Below, one piece after another: positions 8,771-18,325 of a stretch of 64,000 nt of DNA. This DNA is from JAPOUP01 sp965201085 (GTDB lineage: Bacteria > Pseudomonadota > Alphaproteobacteria > Rhodobacterales > Rhodobacteraceae). The notes beneath the pieces were generated by a model. The model worked only from the letters and a program-made list of their open reading frames with translations, was not told the origin of the DNA and ran no database searches. A program made the position numbers and the translations under genes. How positions within the stretch are numbered: position 1 is the first letter of the stretch; each line of letters starts with the position of its first letter. The stretch is taken from the NCBI GenBank assembly GCA_965201085.1, contig CBDAVS010000016.1, forward strand, positions 124,001 to 188,000. Direction: 5' to 3'.

Positions 8771-10165
8771 GTGGCACGGGACTATTTCGTTAAGGACATC
8801 GGCCTGGCCGAATTCGGTCGCAGGGAAATTGCGATCGCGGAGACGGAAATGCCGGGCCTTCTCGCGGTCCGCAAGGAATATGGTGAAGAGATGCCTCTGG
8901 CCGGTGCCCGAATCGCCGGCTCACTGCATATGACGGTCCAGACGGCAGTTCTTATCAATACCCTTGAACGTCTCGGCGCGTCCGTACGCTGGGCTTCCTG
9001 CAACGTCTTCTCCACCCAGGACCATGCCGCCGCGGCGGTCGCGGCAGCCGGAACACCGGTATTCGCACTCAAGGGTGAATCGCTTGAGGAATACTGGGAC
9101 TACGCCGACCGTATCTTCCACTTCGGTGAAGACGGCGCCAACATGATTCTCGACGACGGAGGTGACGCCACACTCTACATTCTGCTTGGCGCACGCGTCG
9201 AGGAAGGTGAAGACGACCTGATCGCCATTCCCAAATCCGAGGAAGAGGAGGCTCTGTTCTCGCAGATCAGGAAACGCCTCAAGGAGAGCCCCGGTTGGTT
9301 CGTAAAGCAACGGCACATGATCAAGGGAGTTACGGAGGAGACGACGACAGGCGTGCATCGCCTGTATCAAATGATGGAGAAAGGTCACCTGCCGTTTCCG
9401 GCCATCAACGTGAATGACAGCGTCACAAAATCAAAATTTGACAATAAATACGGTTGTCGCGAAAGTCTAGTAGACGGAATCCGCCGCGCCACGGACACGA
9501 TGATCGCCGGGAAGGTCGCCGTGGTCTGCGGCTACGGCGATGTTGGCAAGGGCTCCGCCGCTTCCCTGCGGGGTGCCGGAGCTAGGGTGAAAGTGACGGA
9601 AATCGATCCGATCTGCGCTCTACAGGCGGCGATGGATGGATACGAGGTGGTCACGCTCGAGGAGGCGGTTCCGACCGCCGATATTGTCATTACCGCGACC
9701 GGCAACCGCGACATCATTCGCATCGAGCATATCCGCGAAATGAAGAACATGGCGATCATCGGGAATATCGGCCATTTTGACAACGAAATCCAGGTAGCGG
9801 CACTACGCAATCATAAGTGGACCAGCATCAAGGAACAGGTTGACCTGATCGAAATGCCTTCGGGACGCAGCGTCATTCTACTGAGCGAAGGCCGTCTGCT
9901 TAATCTCGGGAACGCAACCGGTCATCCCTCTTTCGTGATGTCGGCCAGCTTCACCAATCAGGTGCTGGCCCAGATCGAACTTTGGACCAAAGGCGAAAGC
10001 TACGAGAACAGGGTTTACATTCTTCCCAAGCATCTTGACGAAAAGGTGGCACGACTGCATCTGAAACGGATTGGGGCCCGACTCACGAAACTCAGCGAAG
10101 AGCAGGCGGAGTATATTGGGGTGACTCCAAGCGGTCCATTCAAGCCGGAACATTACCGCTATTGA
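8771..10165 (+). CDS. ahcY: Adenosylhomocysteinase
   Basis: The cytoplasmic NAD-dependent enzyme splits S-adenosylhomocysteine into adenosine and homocysteine, relieving inhibition of methyltransferases. At 464 residues it is full length for the proteobacterial type with its characteristic insertion. Visible motifs are WASCNVFSTQDHAAAA, the substrate-binding segment VNDSVTKSKFDNKYGCRES, the NAD site VCGYGDVGKGSA, the GNIGHFDNEI stretch, and the C-terminal KPEHYRY. The start is GTG at 8771, with GGAGG about eight bases upstream. In Rhodobacter capsulatus ahcY is also next to the reg genes. Confidence 0.97.
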   Translation: MARDYFVKDIGLAEFGRREIAIAETEMPGLLAVRKEYGEEMPLAGARIAGSLHMTVQTAVLINTLERLGASVRWASCNVFSTQDHAAAAVAAAGTPVFALKGESLEEYWDYADRIFHFGEDGANMILDDGGDATLYILLGARVEEGEDDLIAIPKSEEEEALFSQIRKRLKESPGWFVKQRHMIKGVTEETTTGVHRLYQMMEKGHLPFPAINVNDSVTKSKFDNKYGCRESLVDGIRRATDTMIAGKVAVVCGYGDVGKGSAASLRGAGARVKVTEIDPICALQAAMDGYEVVTLEEAVPTADIVITATGNRDIIRIEHIREMKNMAIIGNIGHFDNEIQVAALRNHKWTSIKEQVDLIEMPSGRSVILLSEGRLLNLGNATGHPSFVMSASFTNQVLAQIELWTKGESYENRVYILPKHLDEKVARLHLKRIGARLTKLSEEQAEYIGVTPSGPFKPEHYRY

Positions 10166-10601
10166 GTGCGGAGCATCGCAGGCCAGTCGTGCTGCCATAG
10201 GAGTTACCGGAAGGGTTGGGGCTATATCCGCGGGATGCGGTAGGCGCCAGGTCGGGACTGGTGCGGTAGTTCCAGGATGTAACTGCCGGTGTTTCGGGCA
10301 GCTGGAAACAAGTGGACAAATAACGGATAGTCGCTTTCGATAGAAGGGAGACATCCGCAATGGCAATCCGATGATCCCGGCATCGGGATATCGCGACGTC
10401 TGAGTTTTAAGGTCCGGATTATCGATCGGGATTTCCGGTTGGTACAGCTTCTCGCGAACGGTTCGAAGTGTATCACCATAACTGTCTTCACGGCCCCATT
10501 CATTCACATTCCGCGGCTCCAATCGGCGCGCTTTGAATAACGGCACATGGTTCCAGAATGGGGCTTTCGGCCCGTCAGGATACAATCTAGTCTCAGTTTC
10601 G
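10166..10601. other. Intergenic region without a recognisable gene
   Basis: This 436-bp gap follows ahcY. Open frames on the minus strand (for example 10222-10503) lack known motifs and good initiation signals. It probably holds the ahcY terminator and the promoter of the next gene, or decayed sequence. I see no repeat in it. Confidence 0.4.
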
Positions 10602-11474
10602 ATGTTCGAGGGTTTCCAGACAAAACTGATCGATGTCGGCGACGCTCGGATTTTCGCGCGTATCGGCGGGAGCGGCCCACCGTTACTTCTTCTGCACGGC
10701 TATCCCCAGACCAGCGCGATGTGGCACCGGACCGCTCCAGCGCTTGCGCGGGAATTCACGGTCGTCGCTGCGGACCTGCGCGGCTACGGGGCTTCTTCAA
10801 AGCCGCCCTCGGAACCCGACCATGCGCCGTATTCAAAGCGTGCGATGGCGGAGGATATGCGCCGTCTGATGGTGTATCTCGGACATGACCGGTTCCGCGT
10901 GCTCGCCCATGACCGCGGCGCCCGCGTCGCACATCGGCTTGCGCTCGACTCGCCTGAATCCGTATCGCGAATTGCGCTTCTGGACATCGCGCCGACCCGT
11001 GAGATGTACGCGCATACCACCGACACATTCGCCCGAACCTATTGGCATTGGTTTTTCCTGATCCAGCAGGCGCCACTGCCCGAAAAGATGATCGGAGCGG
11101 ATCCACGCGCCTACTGGCATCGGCACAGCGGATCCGGTTCCGCCGGTCTTGAGCCTTTCGCGCCCGAAGCACTGGAAGAGTATCTGAGCGCTTTCGAGAG
11201 TCCCGCCGCTATCCACGCAAGCTGCGAAGACTACCGGGCTGCGTCCAGCATCGACATCGCCCACGACAATGCGGACCAGGGCGCATTGGTGTCCTGTCCG
11301 CTTCTGGCACTTTGGGGACGGCAAGGAGCGATCGAGGCGAATTTCGACTGTCTCGGACTTTGGCTTCAGCGGGCCTCGGATGTTCAGGGGCAGGCGCTCG
11401 AAGGTGGGCACTATCTCGCCGAGGAAATCCCCGACTCGGTGCTCGACAACACCCTTCCCTTCCTGCGCGGCTAA
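10602..11474 (+). CDS. Alpha/beta hydrolase, fluoroacetate dehalogenase-like
   Basis: The 290-residue hydrolase starts MFEGFQTKLIDVGDARIFAR, the usual opening of haloacetate dehalogenase / epoxide hydrolase proteins. It has HGYP (oxyanion hole), DLRGYG, and the nucleophile elbow AHDRGARVAHRLALD with catalytic Asp and the two arginine positions typical of fluoroacetate dehalogenase. A central FARTYWHWFFLIQQAPLPE lid supplies the halide-binding Trp, and the catalytic His lies in GGHYLAEE. The reaction would be displacement of halide from haloacetates. A second, unrelated dehalogenase-type gene lies 0.9 kb away. Confidence 0.85.
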   Translation: MFEGFQTKLIDVGDARIFARIGGSGPPLLLLHGYPQTSAMWHRTAPALAREFTVVAADLRGYGASSKPPSEPDHAPYSKRAMAEDMRRLMVYLGHDRFRVLAHDRGARVAHRLALDSPESVSRIALLDIAPTREMYAHTTDTFARTYWHWFFLIQQAPLPEKMIGADPRAYWHRHSGSGSAGLEPFAPEALEEYLSAFESPAAIHASCEDYRAASSIDIAHDNADQGALVSCPLLALWGRQGAIEANFDCLGLWLQRASDVQGQALEGGHYLAEEIPDSVLDNTLPFLRG

Positions 11475-11574
11475 GAAACCGTATCCCGACGGCTGTGGCC
11501 ATGGACCGCCGTCAATCAACGCCGGGCCTAAAAGAGGTGCGAACGCGCATACCGCTCGGAAAGACGAGGCTCGA

Positions 11575-12204
11575 TTCCACAATTGCAGCGTTCCGCCGTC
11601 CGGTACCGCTCCCCGCGGCGCTCCGGGGGGCCCGCTGACGCTCCCGAAGGGGGTGATATCACCGGGAAAGGCCTGTCCGGCGGCGGGACAGGCCGGAATC
11701 CGCCCCGCCCGCCAACCCCCGCGCGGACGGGAGGGCGCGCCGGTCCACCCGGACCGCGCCCGCAGGACAGGACGCCGGTCCGCGCCGCGGTGTCGGGAAA
11801 ACCCCAGGCGATGGCCAGGATGTTCCGTCGCCACGCCGTCGGACCGCTCACCGTCTGGATGCGCGGCGTCCCGCCGCCCCTTCCGCCCCGGAGCCCGGCG
11901 TTCGACCGTCCGTTCCGGCCGGCGACCCGGGGCGGGTCCCGCCGCCGGCCCCCGACGACAGGGGAAAACACCTCCCTTCGGCCTCCACGACGCCGGCCGG
12001 CCGGTGGGACCCGCCGGGCCGGGCCCTGTCGGACCGGGAAAGCGGGGCGGACGGTCGTTCGATGGCGTCCATGGTGAACCCATGGGCGGCATAGGAGGAA
12101 CATGCGGGCCTCGTCCCGAAAACGGTGCCTGGTATCCATCGCGTTGTTACAGCGGGTTGCGGCGGCTAGGCCGGATCGTGACGAAATTCGCTGCAATTGT
12201 GGAA
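11575..12204. repeat. GC-rich element bounded by 16-bp perfect inverted repeats
   Basis: TTCCACAATTGCAGCG at 11575-11590 is repeated exactly in reverse complement at 12189-12204. The roughly 600 bp between them are far more GC-rich than the adjacent genes, and long frames are open on both strands without recognisable motifs. The structure looks like a decayed insertion sequence or a non-autonomous derivative. The whole 900-bp gap between the neighbouring genes (11475-12381) contains nothing else that I recognise. Confidence 0.6.
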
Positions 12205-12381
12205 CTGAGCCAAAGACGACGATCCGCAGCCCTGTTCGGTTCCGCTTAGGTCCACTTTGCGTCCATGAAGCAAGCGCCATCATCCACAGCGCTGAACCTC
12301 ACGCCATCTTCCAAAACTCTCCCAGAGCTCGACCTGCCGCATCCACATCCCCGGGGAGCGGAAACCTTGTCCAGCCAAGGT

Positions 12382-13107
12382 TCATCCGTCGCCGATTTCC
12401 TCTCGATGCGCGTTGACCAGATCGGCCATTGAATGGAACCTTATGTCATAGCGCGGCATCTCGGCGGGAGTCATCGTCGCGCCGAACCCTTCCTGACCAT
12501 GCCGCCGATAAATCCAGCAATTTGCCAGACCAAAGGCGTTGGCCGGACCATGGTCATGAAACATGCTCTCGGCGACATGTAGTATCTCATGCCTTTCAAT
12601 GCCCTGACGCTCAAGATTCTTCAGCATGTAATCGAAATTCCTCGGGTCGGGCTTGTAGCTGCCAATGTCGGAAGCCAGATAGGCCGCGTCGAACTCGATC
12701 TGAAGCTTTGCGTTCGAATGGGCGAAGCTCTCGCTGTCAGTGTTCGACAATACCACAAGCCTGTAGTGACGTTTGAGATAGCGAAGCGCTTCGGCACTGT
12801 CGGGGAAGGCGGGCCAATCCTTCACCGAACGACCGTAGCGCAGACACTCCTCCCTTGTCACGTCCATCCTCCATTCCTCGGCCAGCCGCCTGTAGACCAC
12901 GGCCAGAAGCGACGCATAGGTCTTCGACGGAGTGAACGACTGCGTGGTCGACTCGTGAAAGGCATGCGCTTCAAGTATCTGGCCCCGGGTCAGCGTCTGC
13001 GGCAAACGGTCGGTAGGCGGCCGAAGCCCCTCGATCATGCCGCTTTCCCAATCAATCAACGTACCGTAAACATCGAACGTGAGCGCCTTGAATTCAGTGA
13101 GCTTCAT
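12382..13107 (-). CDS. Haloacid dehalogenase type II (HAD superfamily)
   Basis: The 241-residue HAD hydrolase is of the L-2-haloacid dehalogenase type, which turns short 2-haloalkanoates into 2-hydroxyacids. Motif I LTFDVYGTLIDWE carries the nucleophilic Asp about ten residues in. VVLSNTDSESF is motif II, and SDIGSYKPDPRNF is motif III with its Lys. HVAESMFHDHGPA is motif IV, where the usual acidic Asp pair is less clear. The start at MKLTEFKAL (13107) is preferred over the longer frame because the catalytic motif then sits at the family position. It is divergent from the upstream gene. Confidence 0.85.
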   Translation of the reverse strand: MKLTEFKALTFDVYGTLIDWESGMIEGLRPPTDRLPQTLTRGQILEAHAFHESTTQSFTPSKTYASLLAVVYRRLAEEWRMDVTREECLRYGRSVKDWPAFPDSAEALRYLKRHYRLVVLSNTDSESFAHSNAKLQIEFDAAYLASDIGSYKPDPRNFDYMLKNLERQGIERHEILHVAESMFHDHGPANAFGLANCWIYRRHGQEGFGATMTPAEMPRYDIRFHSMADLVNAHREEIGDG

Positions 13108-13255
13108 TTGGTTCTCCCGGTAATTGACCATGCGCCTCAATCGTTCAGTACTTCAGCGCACGTCCCGTTGACTGGAGCGGAAATTTCACTCGAATGGCTA
13201 ATTCTGCCGCAAGGAATCATCGACATGCGCCTGCGGACCCTTCCGGGTATAATCG

Positions 13256-13963
13256 CTATTTTGACGCATGTGCGTTCGATGCCGCGGAGTCGACCGCTTC
13301 CCGCAAGGCACTTATGTTCCGACCGTATTCATCCGGGTTCGACACCGACCCGCCTTTGAATACCGATGAACCCGCCACCAGCACATTGGCGCCTGCTCTC
13401 ACGACAAGCGGTGCGTTTGCCGGATCTATACCACCATCCACCTGAATCTGGATCGGACGATCGCCGATCTTCGCACGGATAGCGGCGATCTTCGCCGTCA
13501 TATCAAGGAAATTCTGACCGCCAAACCCCGGATTCACCGTCATAATCAAAATCAGATCAACGAAATTCAACACCTGGCTTATCGCCTCTGGCGGGGTGCC
13601 GGGATTGAGCGCGACACCGGCTTTCACTCCCGCGGCCCGGACCGCCTGCAAGGTGCGATGGATGTGCGGACCGGCTTCAATATGTATGGTCAGCATATCC
13701 GCACCCGCGTCCGCATACGCCTCGATAAACGGGTCCACGGGCGCTATCATCAGATGGACGTCCAGAAAGGTAGTGACATGGGAACGGAAAGCCTTGACCG
13801 CGGCGGCTCCGAATGTGAGGTTGGGAACGAAATGTCCATCCATGACATCGACATGCACCCAATCGGCGCCTTGGGCTTCGATCGCCTGTATCTCGCGGCC
13901 GAAGTCGGCGAAATCGGCTGAAAGGATCGAAGGAGCGATTTTTAGGCTGCGGTCGAAGGCCAT
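13256..13963 (-). CDS. rpe: Ribulose-phosphate 3-epimerase
   Basis: This TIM-barrel enzyme interconverts ribulose 5-phosphate and xylulose 5-phosphate in the pentose phosphate and Calvin pathways. It shows the family signatures IAPSILSADFADFG, VHVDVMDGHFVPNLTFG (metal Asp and His), LDVHLMIAPVDPFI, MTVNPGFGGQNF and QVDGGIDPANAP. I start it at MAFDRSLK (13963), because GGAG lies nine bases upstream. The ATG at 13972 directly abuts that GGAG and is too close. It is about 235 residues, slightly longer than the Escherichia coli enzyme. Confidence 0.95.
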   Translation of the reverse strand: MAFDRSLKIAPSILSADFADFGREIQAIEAQGADWVHVDVMDGHFVPNLTFGAAAVKAFRSHVTTFLDVHLMIAPVDPFIEAYADAGADMLTIHIEAGPHIHRTLQAVRAAGVKAGVALNPGTPPEAISQVLNFVDLILIMTVNPGFGGQNFLDMTAKIAAIRAKIGDRPIQIQVDGGIDPANAPLVVRAGANVLVAGSSVFKGGSVSNPDEYGRNISALREAVDSAASNAHASK

Positions 13964-14086
13964 TCTTGGCATCTCCTGATGACATTATCAAAATACGTGA
14001 AGGCACCGGTTGGGTCCAGTCCGCATCATGTATTCGACAATCGATCTTCAGCATTGTAATCCCAACTCCACGCAATGGGGATATCC

Positions 14087-14524
14087 ATGACCAAACCGGT
14101 CTATCTGTTGAATGGCCCGAACCTTAACCTTCTTGGGGTGCGCCAGCCGGAACTCTACGGCTCCGTCACGCTCGCTGAGGTCGAAGCCAGTTGTACCGAA
14201 CTGGCAAATGAACTGGGTCTTGAACTAAGCTGCCTCCAGTCCAACTCGGAGTCGCAGCTTGTCGACTGGATTCAGGAAGCGCGCGGCGCCGCCGAAGCGA
14301 TCGTCATGAACCCGGGAGGATATTCTCATACGTCAATCGCCCTACTTGACGCGCTTGCGATGTTTGATGGACCGGTCATCGAAGTGCATGTCTCGAACAT
14401 CCATGCTCGGGAAACATTCCGCCGTCATTCATATGTCTCGCAGCGGGCCAATGCCGTGATCGCTGGCTGTGGAACGGACGGTTATGAATTCGGCCTCATG
14501 AGAGTTGCAAGGATGCTGGGATAA
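14087..14524 (+). CDS. aroQ: Type II 3-dehydroquinate dehydratase
   Basis: The third shikimate-pathway step, dehydration of 3-dehydroquinate. The 145-residue product carries the type II hallmarks: NGPNLNLLGVRQPELYG with catalytic Tyr, the QSNSE segment, MNPGGYSHTSIALLDAL with catalytic His, and VHVSNIHARETFRRHSYVS. The ATG at 14087 (MTKPVYLL) is preferred to that at 14075 because GGGG lies about six bases upstream. In related genomes accB-accC follow; here they are absent and the broken apbE gene lies next. Confidence 0.95.
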   Translation: MTKPVYLLNGPNLNLLGVRQPELYGSVTLAEVEASCTELANELGLELSCLQSNSESQLVDWIQEARGAAEAIVMNPGGYSHTSIALLDALAMFDGPVIEVHVSNIHARETFRRHSYVSQRANAVIAGCGTDGYEFGLMRVARMLG

Positions 14525-14995
14525 CCTCATCCACCACACAGGTAGGAAATTTCCATACCCCACCGTCCGAATATCCCTCCTATCCGGAGCGGAATTGAGG
14601 TCGAACCGATATCCTCTCGGCGAGCGCACCTAATCCAGTGCGACCGAATCACGAATTCACATACCCGAACAATCCGGGAATCGAGGTCGTCGTCGATGAG
14701 CTTTTCTTCTATCTCATTGTCCTGACGGCAGAGGAGCGCCAAGGCCGATGCGAATCGGGCCTTGAGGCGCCAGCCAAATGATCCCCACCGCCGCTGCATG
14801 GCGATAACCGCCGCATCGGATGCCGCGCCATCGATCCAAGCCGAAACGTGGACCGGCCGAACTCTCGCTGCGGAAGCGAAGATCGCGCTCCACGGACAGG
14901 TCCGGGACGCGGGCGACACCCCCATCGGCTTACGGTCGTTGATCGAACTGGCGGAAGGTACATAGTAAGGCTCCGGCGGAGGCCGTCTATCTGGT

Positions 14996-15439
14996 TTGAT
15001 TATCGGGGTTTACGGTTTGGGAATGTATGATGAAGTCCCCCACACCGAAGATGGCCTGGTTTCTGCTGGAGCTCGGTCCCCCCGTCGTCAACTGTCGGAT
15101 GCCGCGAAGCTCCGGCCTGTAGGGGAAAGCCTTGAGTGCAGCGTCGTTGGGACGGCCCGGCGTCACGGCCTCGGTCGGTCGTCCCTGTCCCGCTGGCGGC
15201 GCCAGTATCGTGCCGGCCGTCTGTCGGGATCCGGAGCCCAGCCCCGGCCTGTTCCCATGGTTGCTTCTGATCCTGGGTCGTCCAATGGAGGTCCCAAAGG
15301 CCTGGACGATCCGGCGGGAGGGGAGAATGAAGGCCAAAAGGCGGATATTCTGCTGGTGAATGGGCGCAAACTGTCCGTAGCGGTTACGATTGATCCAGCT
15401 CTCCTGTCGCGCCTTTTGACCGTATTGGAGCCGTCATGA
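14996..15439 (+). CDS. tnpA: IS66 accessory protein TnpA
   Basis: The small helix-turn-helix protein of IS66 shows LSDAAKLRPVGESLECSVVGTARRHGLGRSSLSRWRRQ across the reading frame (about residues 30-70), a HTH_8-like DNA-binding module. The usual family length is close to 147 residues. The stop codon overlaps the tnpB start, so translation of the two is probably coupled. Confidence 0.82.
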   Translation: MIIGVYGLGMYDEVPHTEDGLVSAGARSPRRQLSDAAKLRPVGESLECSVVGTARRHGLGRSSLSRWRRQYRAGRLSGSGAQPRPVPMVASDPGSSNGGPKGLDDPAGGENEGQKADILLVNGRKLSVAVTIDPALLSRLLTVLEPS

Positions 15440-15786
15440 CTGCGTTTCCAGCGGGTGTGAAGGTTTGGATAGCCGGGGGTGTGACAGATATGCGCCGGGG
15501 GATGAACACGCTGGCGCTGCAGGTGCAGGAGGGCCTGGGGCGTGATCCGCATGCTGGGGGGATTTTCCGTTTCCGGGGCCGTCGGGGCGATCCGGTGAAG
15601 ATTCCGTGGCATGATGGGGTTGGCATGTCGCTGTATCTGAAGCGGTTGGAGGCGGGAAAGTTCATCTGGCCGACGAGCGGCTCGGGTGAGGCGGCAGCGA
15701 TTTCCCCGGCGCAGCTGGGCTATCTTCCTGAGGGGATTGGCCGGCGCAATCCGCGCTGGACGCAACGCCCTGCAAAGGCGGGATAA
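15436..15786 (+). CDS. tnpB: IS66 Orf2-like protein TnpB
   Basis: TnpB is 116 residues, the normal length. It has the conserved core GGVTDMRRGMNTLALQVQE, FRFRGRRGDPVKIPWHDGVGMSLYLKRLEAGKFIWP. It is required for transposition of IS66 elements that have three genes, but its biochemical role is not settled. It overlaps tnpA by four bases and lies 60 bp before tnpC. Confidence 0.92.
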   Translation: MTAFPAGVKVWIAGGVTDMRRGMNTLALQVQEGLGRDPHAGGIFRFRGRRGDPVKIPWHDGVGMSLYLKRLEAGKFIWPTSGSGEAAAISPAQLGYLPEGIGRRNPRWTQRPAKAG

Positions 15787-15846
15787 ATCGCTGCCATCGG
15801 GCTGTTTCCCATGGGCTTTTTCGGGTCGGTACAGTAACTCTCGACC

Positions 15847-17510
15847 ATGTCGGATGCTGCCCTGGAAATCGCTGGATTGCGCGCTGCGCCGGTTGCTTCG
15901 CAAGCGCATGCCGAGGTGGCTACCGCGCGAGCGCAGGCCGCTGAAGCCGAACTGGCACAGGGTCGTGCCACGGTCAGCTGTTCCGAGGCGATGATCAAGG
16001 AACTGAAGCTGGGATCGCCAGGCTGCGGCGGGACAGATACGGGGTGTCCCCGGAACGTGGCAGGCGGCTGGTCGATCAGTTGGAGCTGCAGCTGGAGGAA
16101 CTGGAAGCCAGTGCCACCGAAGACGACCTGGCCGCCCAGCAGGCACAGGGCGAAACGACCACCGTCAAAAGCTTCACCCGCCGCAGGTCATCGCGCAAGT
16201 CGTTTCCCGATCACCTTCCGCGTGAGCGCGTTGTGATTCCGGCCCCGACGCAGTGTGACCGCTGCGGTTCCAGCCGGATCGTAAAGATGGGTGAAGATGT
16301 GACCGAGACGCTGGAGGTCATCCCCCGGCAGTGGAAGGTGATCCAGACGGTCCGCGAGAAGTTCACCTGCCGGGAGTGCGAGAGGATCAGCCAGCCTCCC
16401 GCCCCCTTCCACGCCATTCCGAGGGGGTGGGCCGGACCCAGCCTGATCGCCATGATCATGTTTGGAAAATTCGGCCGGCATCAGCCCCTCAACCGTCAGG
16501 CCGAACGGTTCGCGCGCGAAGGCGTGGACCTCAGCCTGTCCACATTGGCCGATCTGGTCGGGCATGCAGCCGTTGCGCCGGCCCCGGTCCACGCGCTGAT
16601 TGAAAAGCATGTTCTGGCCGCTGGCCGGTTACATGGTGATGATACCACGATACCGTTGCCGGCGCGCGGTGGAACCAGAACCGCGCGGCTCTGGACCTAT
16701 GTGCGCGATGACAGACCGTTCAATGGGGGAGCGCCCCCGGCCGCGCTGTTTCACTTTTCCCGTGACAGGGAAATGATACATCCCAATAAGCATCTGGCCG
16801 GGTGGCAGGGAGTGCCGCAATCCGATGTCCATGCAGGCTACAGCGGTCTGTACAACCCGGGCCGGGACCCCGGTCCCGTAACTCCTTCGTTCTGTTGGGC
16901 GCACGGGAGGCGCAAATTCTTCGAACTGGCCGATATTGCTGGCAACGTTCGCAAAAACAGACCTGCCCATCAGATATCACCGGTCGCGCTGGAAGCTGTG
17001 CGCAGGATCGACGCGATCTTCGATATCGAGCGCGGGATCAACGGGCCTGATGCCGATGCCCGCCACGCCGCGCGCCAGAGCCTGGTCCGACCGTTGTGCG
17101 AAGAGTTGCATGCCTGGCTCATCGACCGGCGCGCACGGATGTCGAAACACAATCCTGTCGCCAGGGCGATCAGATACATGATCGAGAAGGAAGGTCGCTG
17201 GGAAGCATTCACCGCCTTTCTGGATGACGGTCGGCTTTGCCTGACGAACAACGCCGCCGAACGCGCGCTGCGCGGTGTTGCCCTTGGCCGGAAGTCATGG
17301 TCATTCGCCGGTTCGGAACGTGGTGGTCAGCGGGCAGCCTTCATGTACACGTTGACTGTCACCGCAAAAATGAACGACATCGATCCACAGGCCTGGTTGG
17401 CCGATGTTCTCAAGCGACTGCCCGATATGCCCGTTTCCCGCATCCATGAGTTGCTACCCTGGAACTGGAAACCCCACTGGAAACCTTCGGTAAATGTCAA
17501 GCTACAGTAG
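15847..17510 (+). pseudogene. tnpC: IS66 transposase TnpC, one frameshift near its 5' end
   Basis: The frame from 15847 gives the start MSDAALEIAGLRA and a coiled region through MIKELKL. Near base 16014 (CTGGGATCGCC) the family sequence continues in another frame as IARLRRDRYGVSPERGRRLVDQL and stays open to 17510. The downstream part is complete: zinc-finger-like CDRCGSSRIVKMG, GRLHGDDTTIPLP with the first catalytic Asp, CWAHGRRKFFELAD, and LTNNAAERALRGVALGRKSW with the catalytic Glu. One base change would restore it, so the element was lately active or is an assembly error away from being active. Confidence 0.88.
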
Positions 17511-18325
17511 CCGTGGTACTTAGCGGATGCTTACGTACATTCAGTCTCCATAAGCCAGCCTGCGAACTGTCGCGGCTCAGCAGATCGGGCAACCACCCGG
17601 TTTCACCCCGGTCCCGAAAACTCCTGGCGACCGCTGACCGAATCCATCATGCAAACGGAGGACCTATCGATCCAGTCGTGCAGCCGCTTTGGCTGGCCTA
17701 TTTCACCGGCGTGGATGTTCAGGGGGTCACGCGGCCTAGGCTGCTCCGGATTGCATGGAAATGGGGGGGATGATTCGCCTTGCCGATGGGGTGGAGTTGA
17801 CCTTCAACGGTATTGCGCAGCGAAATGTCACCGATCTTGTGGCCAATCACCTACGGATGGCGGAATTCGGAAAAGTGTTGGTCAATATTCGGTGAGTTTG
17901 CGGGATTCGGCACCAGGCGTGTCGGTATTTCCGAGACCGCTCATGGCTATCTCGGTTATCGCATACTGAACGATGGCACCATCGCAACCTCAAATCCCGC
18001 GACGTTCCAGTTGCGGGGCGGTGGGCATATTCTCCATCCACAGGTCGGCGCTCCTGTCCGGTCGACGGTTTCCGTCGAGACATCCACCGCCGCCTTGGCC
18101 GATGGCCTATCCACCGCTCTTAGCAGGGCACAATTGGAGGACATCCGGCGTATCCGCGCCGACTCCCGTCGTCTGACGCAGGATCTCTTACGGCAGCATG
18201 ATCCAGCGACTCTGAAGGAAAACCCAGGACCTGCTCCTCGCCACCCAGGCGGAGCAAAGGGAGGCCTGAATCGGTACGGCCCCCGCTCGAAAGCGGAGGC
18301 TCTCCTGTAGCGCTTTCGCGCCGGA

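Larger units (their letters stand above)
14965..17534 (+). mobile_element. IS66-family insertion sequence
   Basis: The element is 2570 bp with ends GTAAGGCTCCGGCGG and, in reverse complement, GTAAGCATCCGCTAAG, typical IS66 terminal repeats. A direct repeat GTACAT lies immediately outside both ends (14958-14963 and 17535-17540). The expected IS66 duplication is 8 bp, so the outer bases may have drifted. It contains the standard tnpA, tnpB and tnpC genes in order. It interrupts apbE. Confidence 0.92.
14762..18310 (+). pseudogene. apbE: FAD:protein FMN transferase (ApbE), split by IS66 and frameshifted
   Basis: ApbE attaches FMN covalently to redox proteins. The first piece (14762-14964) has a twin-arginine-like start (RRCMAITAA), WTGRTLAAEAKIALHG and LIELAEGT. 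The frame resumes after the IS as FSLHKPACELSRLSRSG, so EGT joins FSLHKP without a gap. The rest follows: ATADRIHHANGGPIDPVVQPLW, then LTFNGIAQRNVTDLVANHL in a second frame (lesion in a run of six G near 17765). GEFAGFGTRR, HILHP and VSVETSTAALADGLSTALS come back in another frame. The IS insertion and at least two indels make it non-functional. The 237 bp between aroQ and this piece hold nothing clear. Confidence 0.82.

Noticed and set aside
10222..10503. 93-codon minus-strand frame after ahcY
   Set aside because: There is no recognisable domain, and codon usage is unlike neighbouring genes.
11269..12249. Open frames of 250-420 codons across the dehalogenase end and the GC-rich block
   Set aside because: They overlap a real gene in another frame and are composed of Arg/Pro/Gly-rich sequence typical of high-GC shadow frames.
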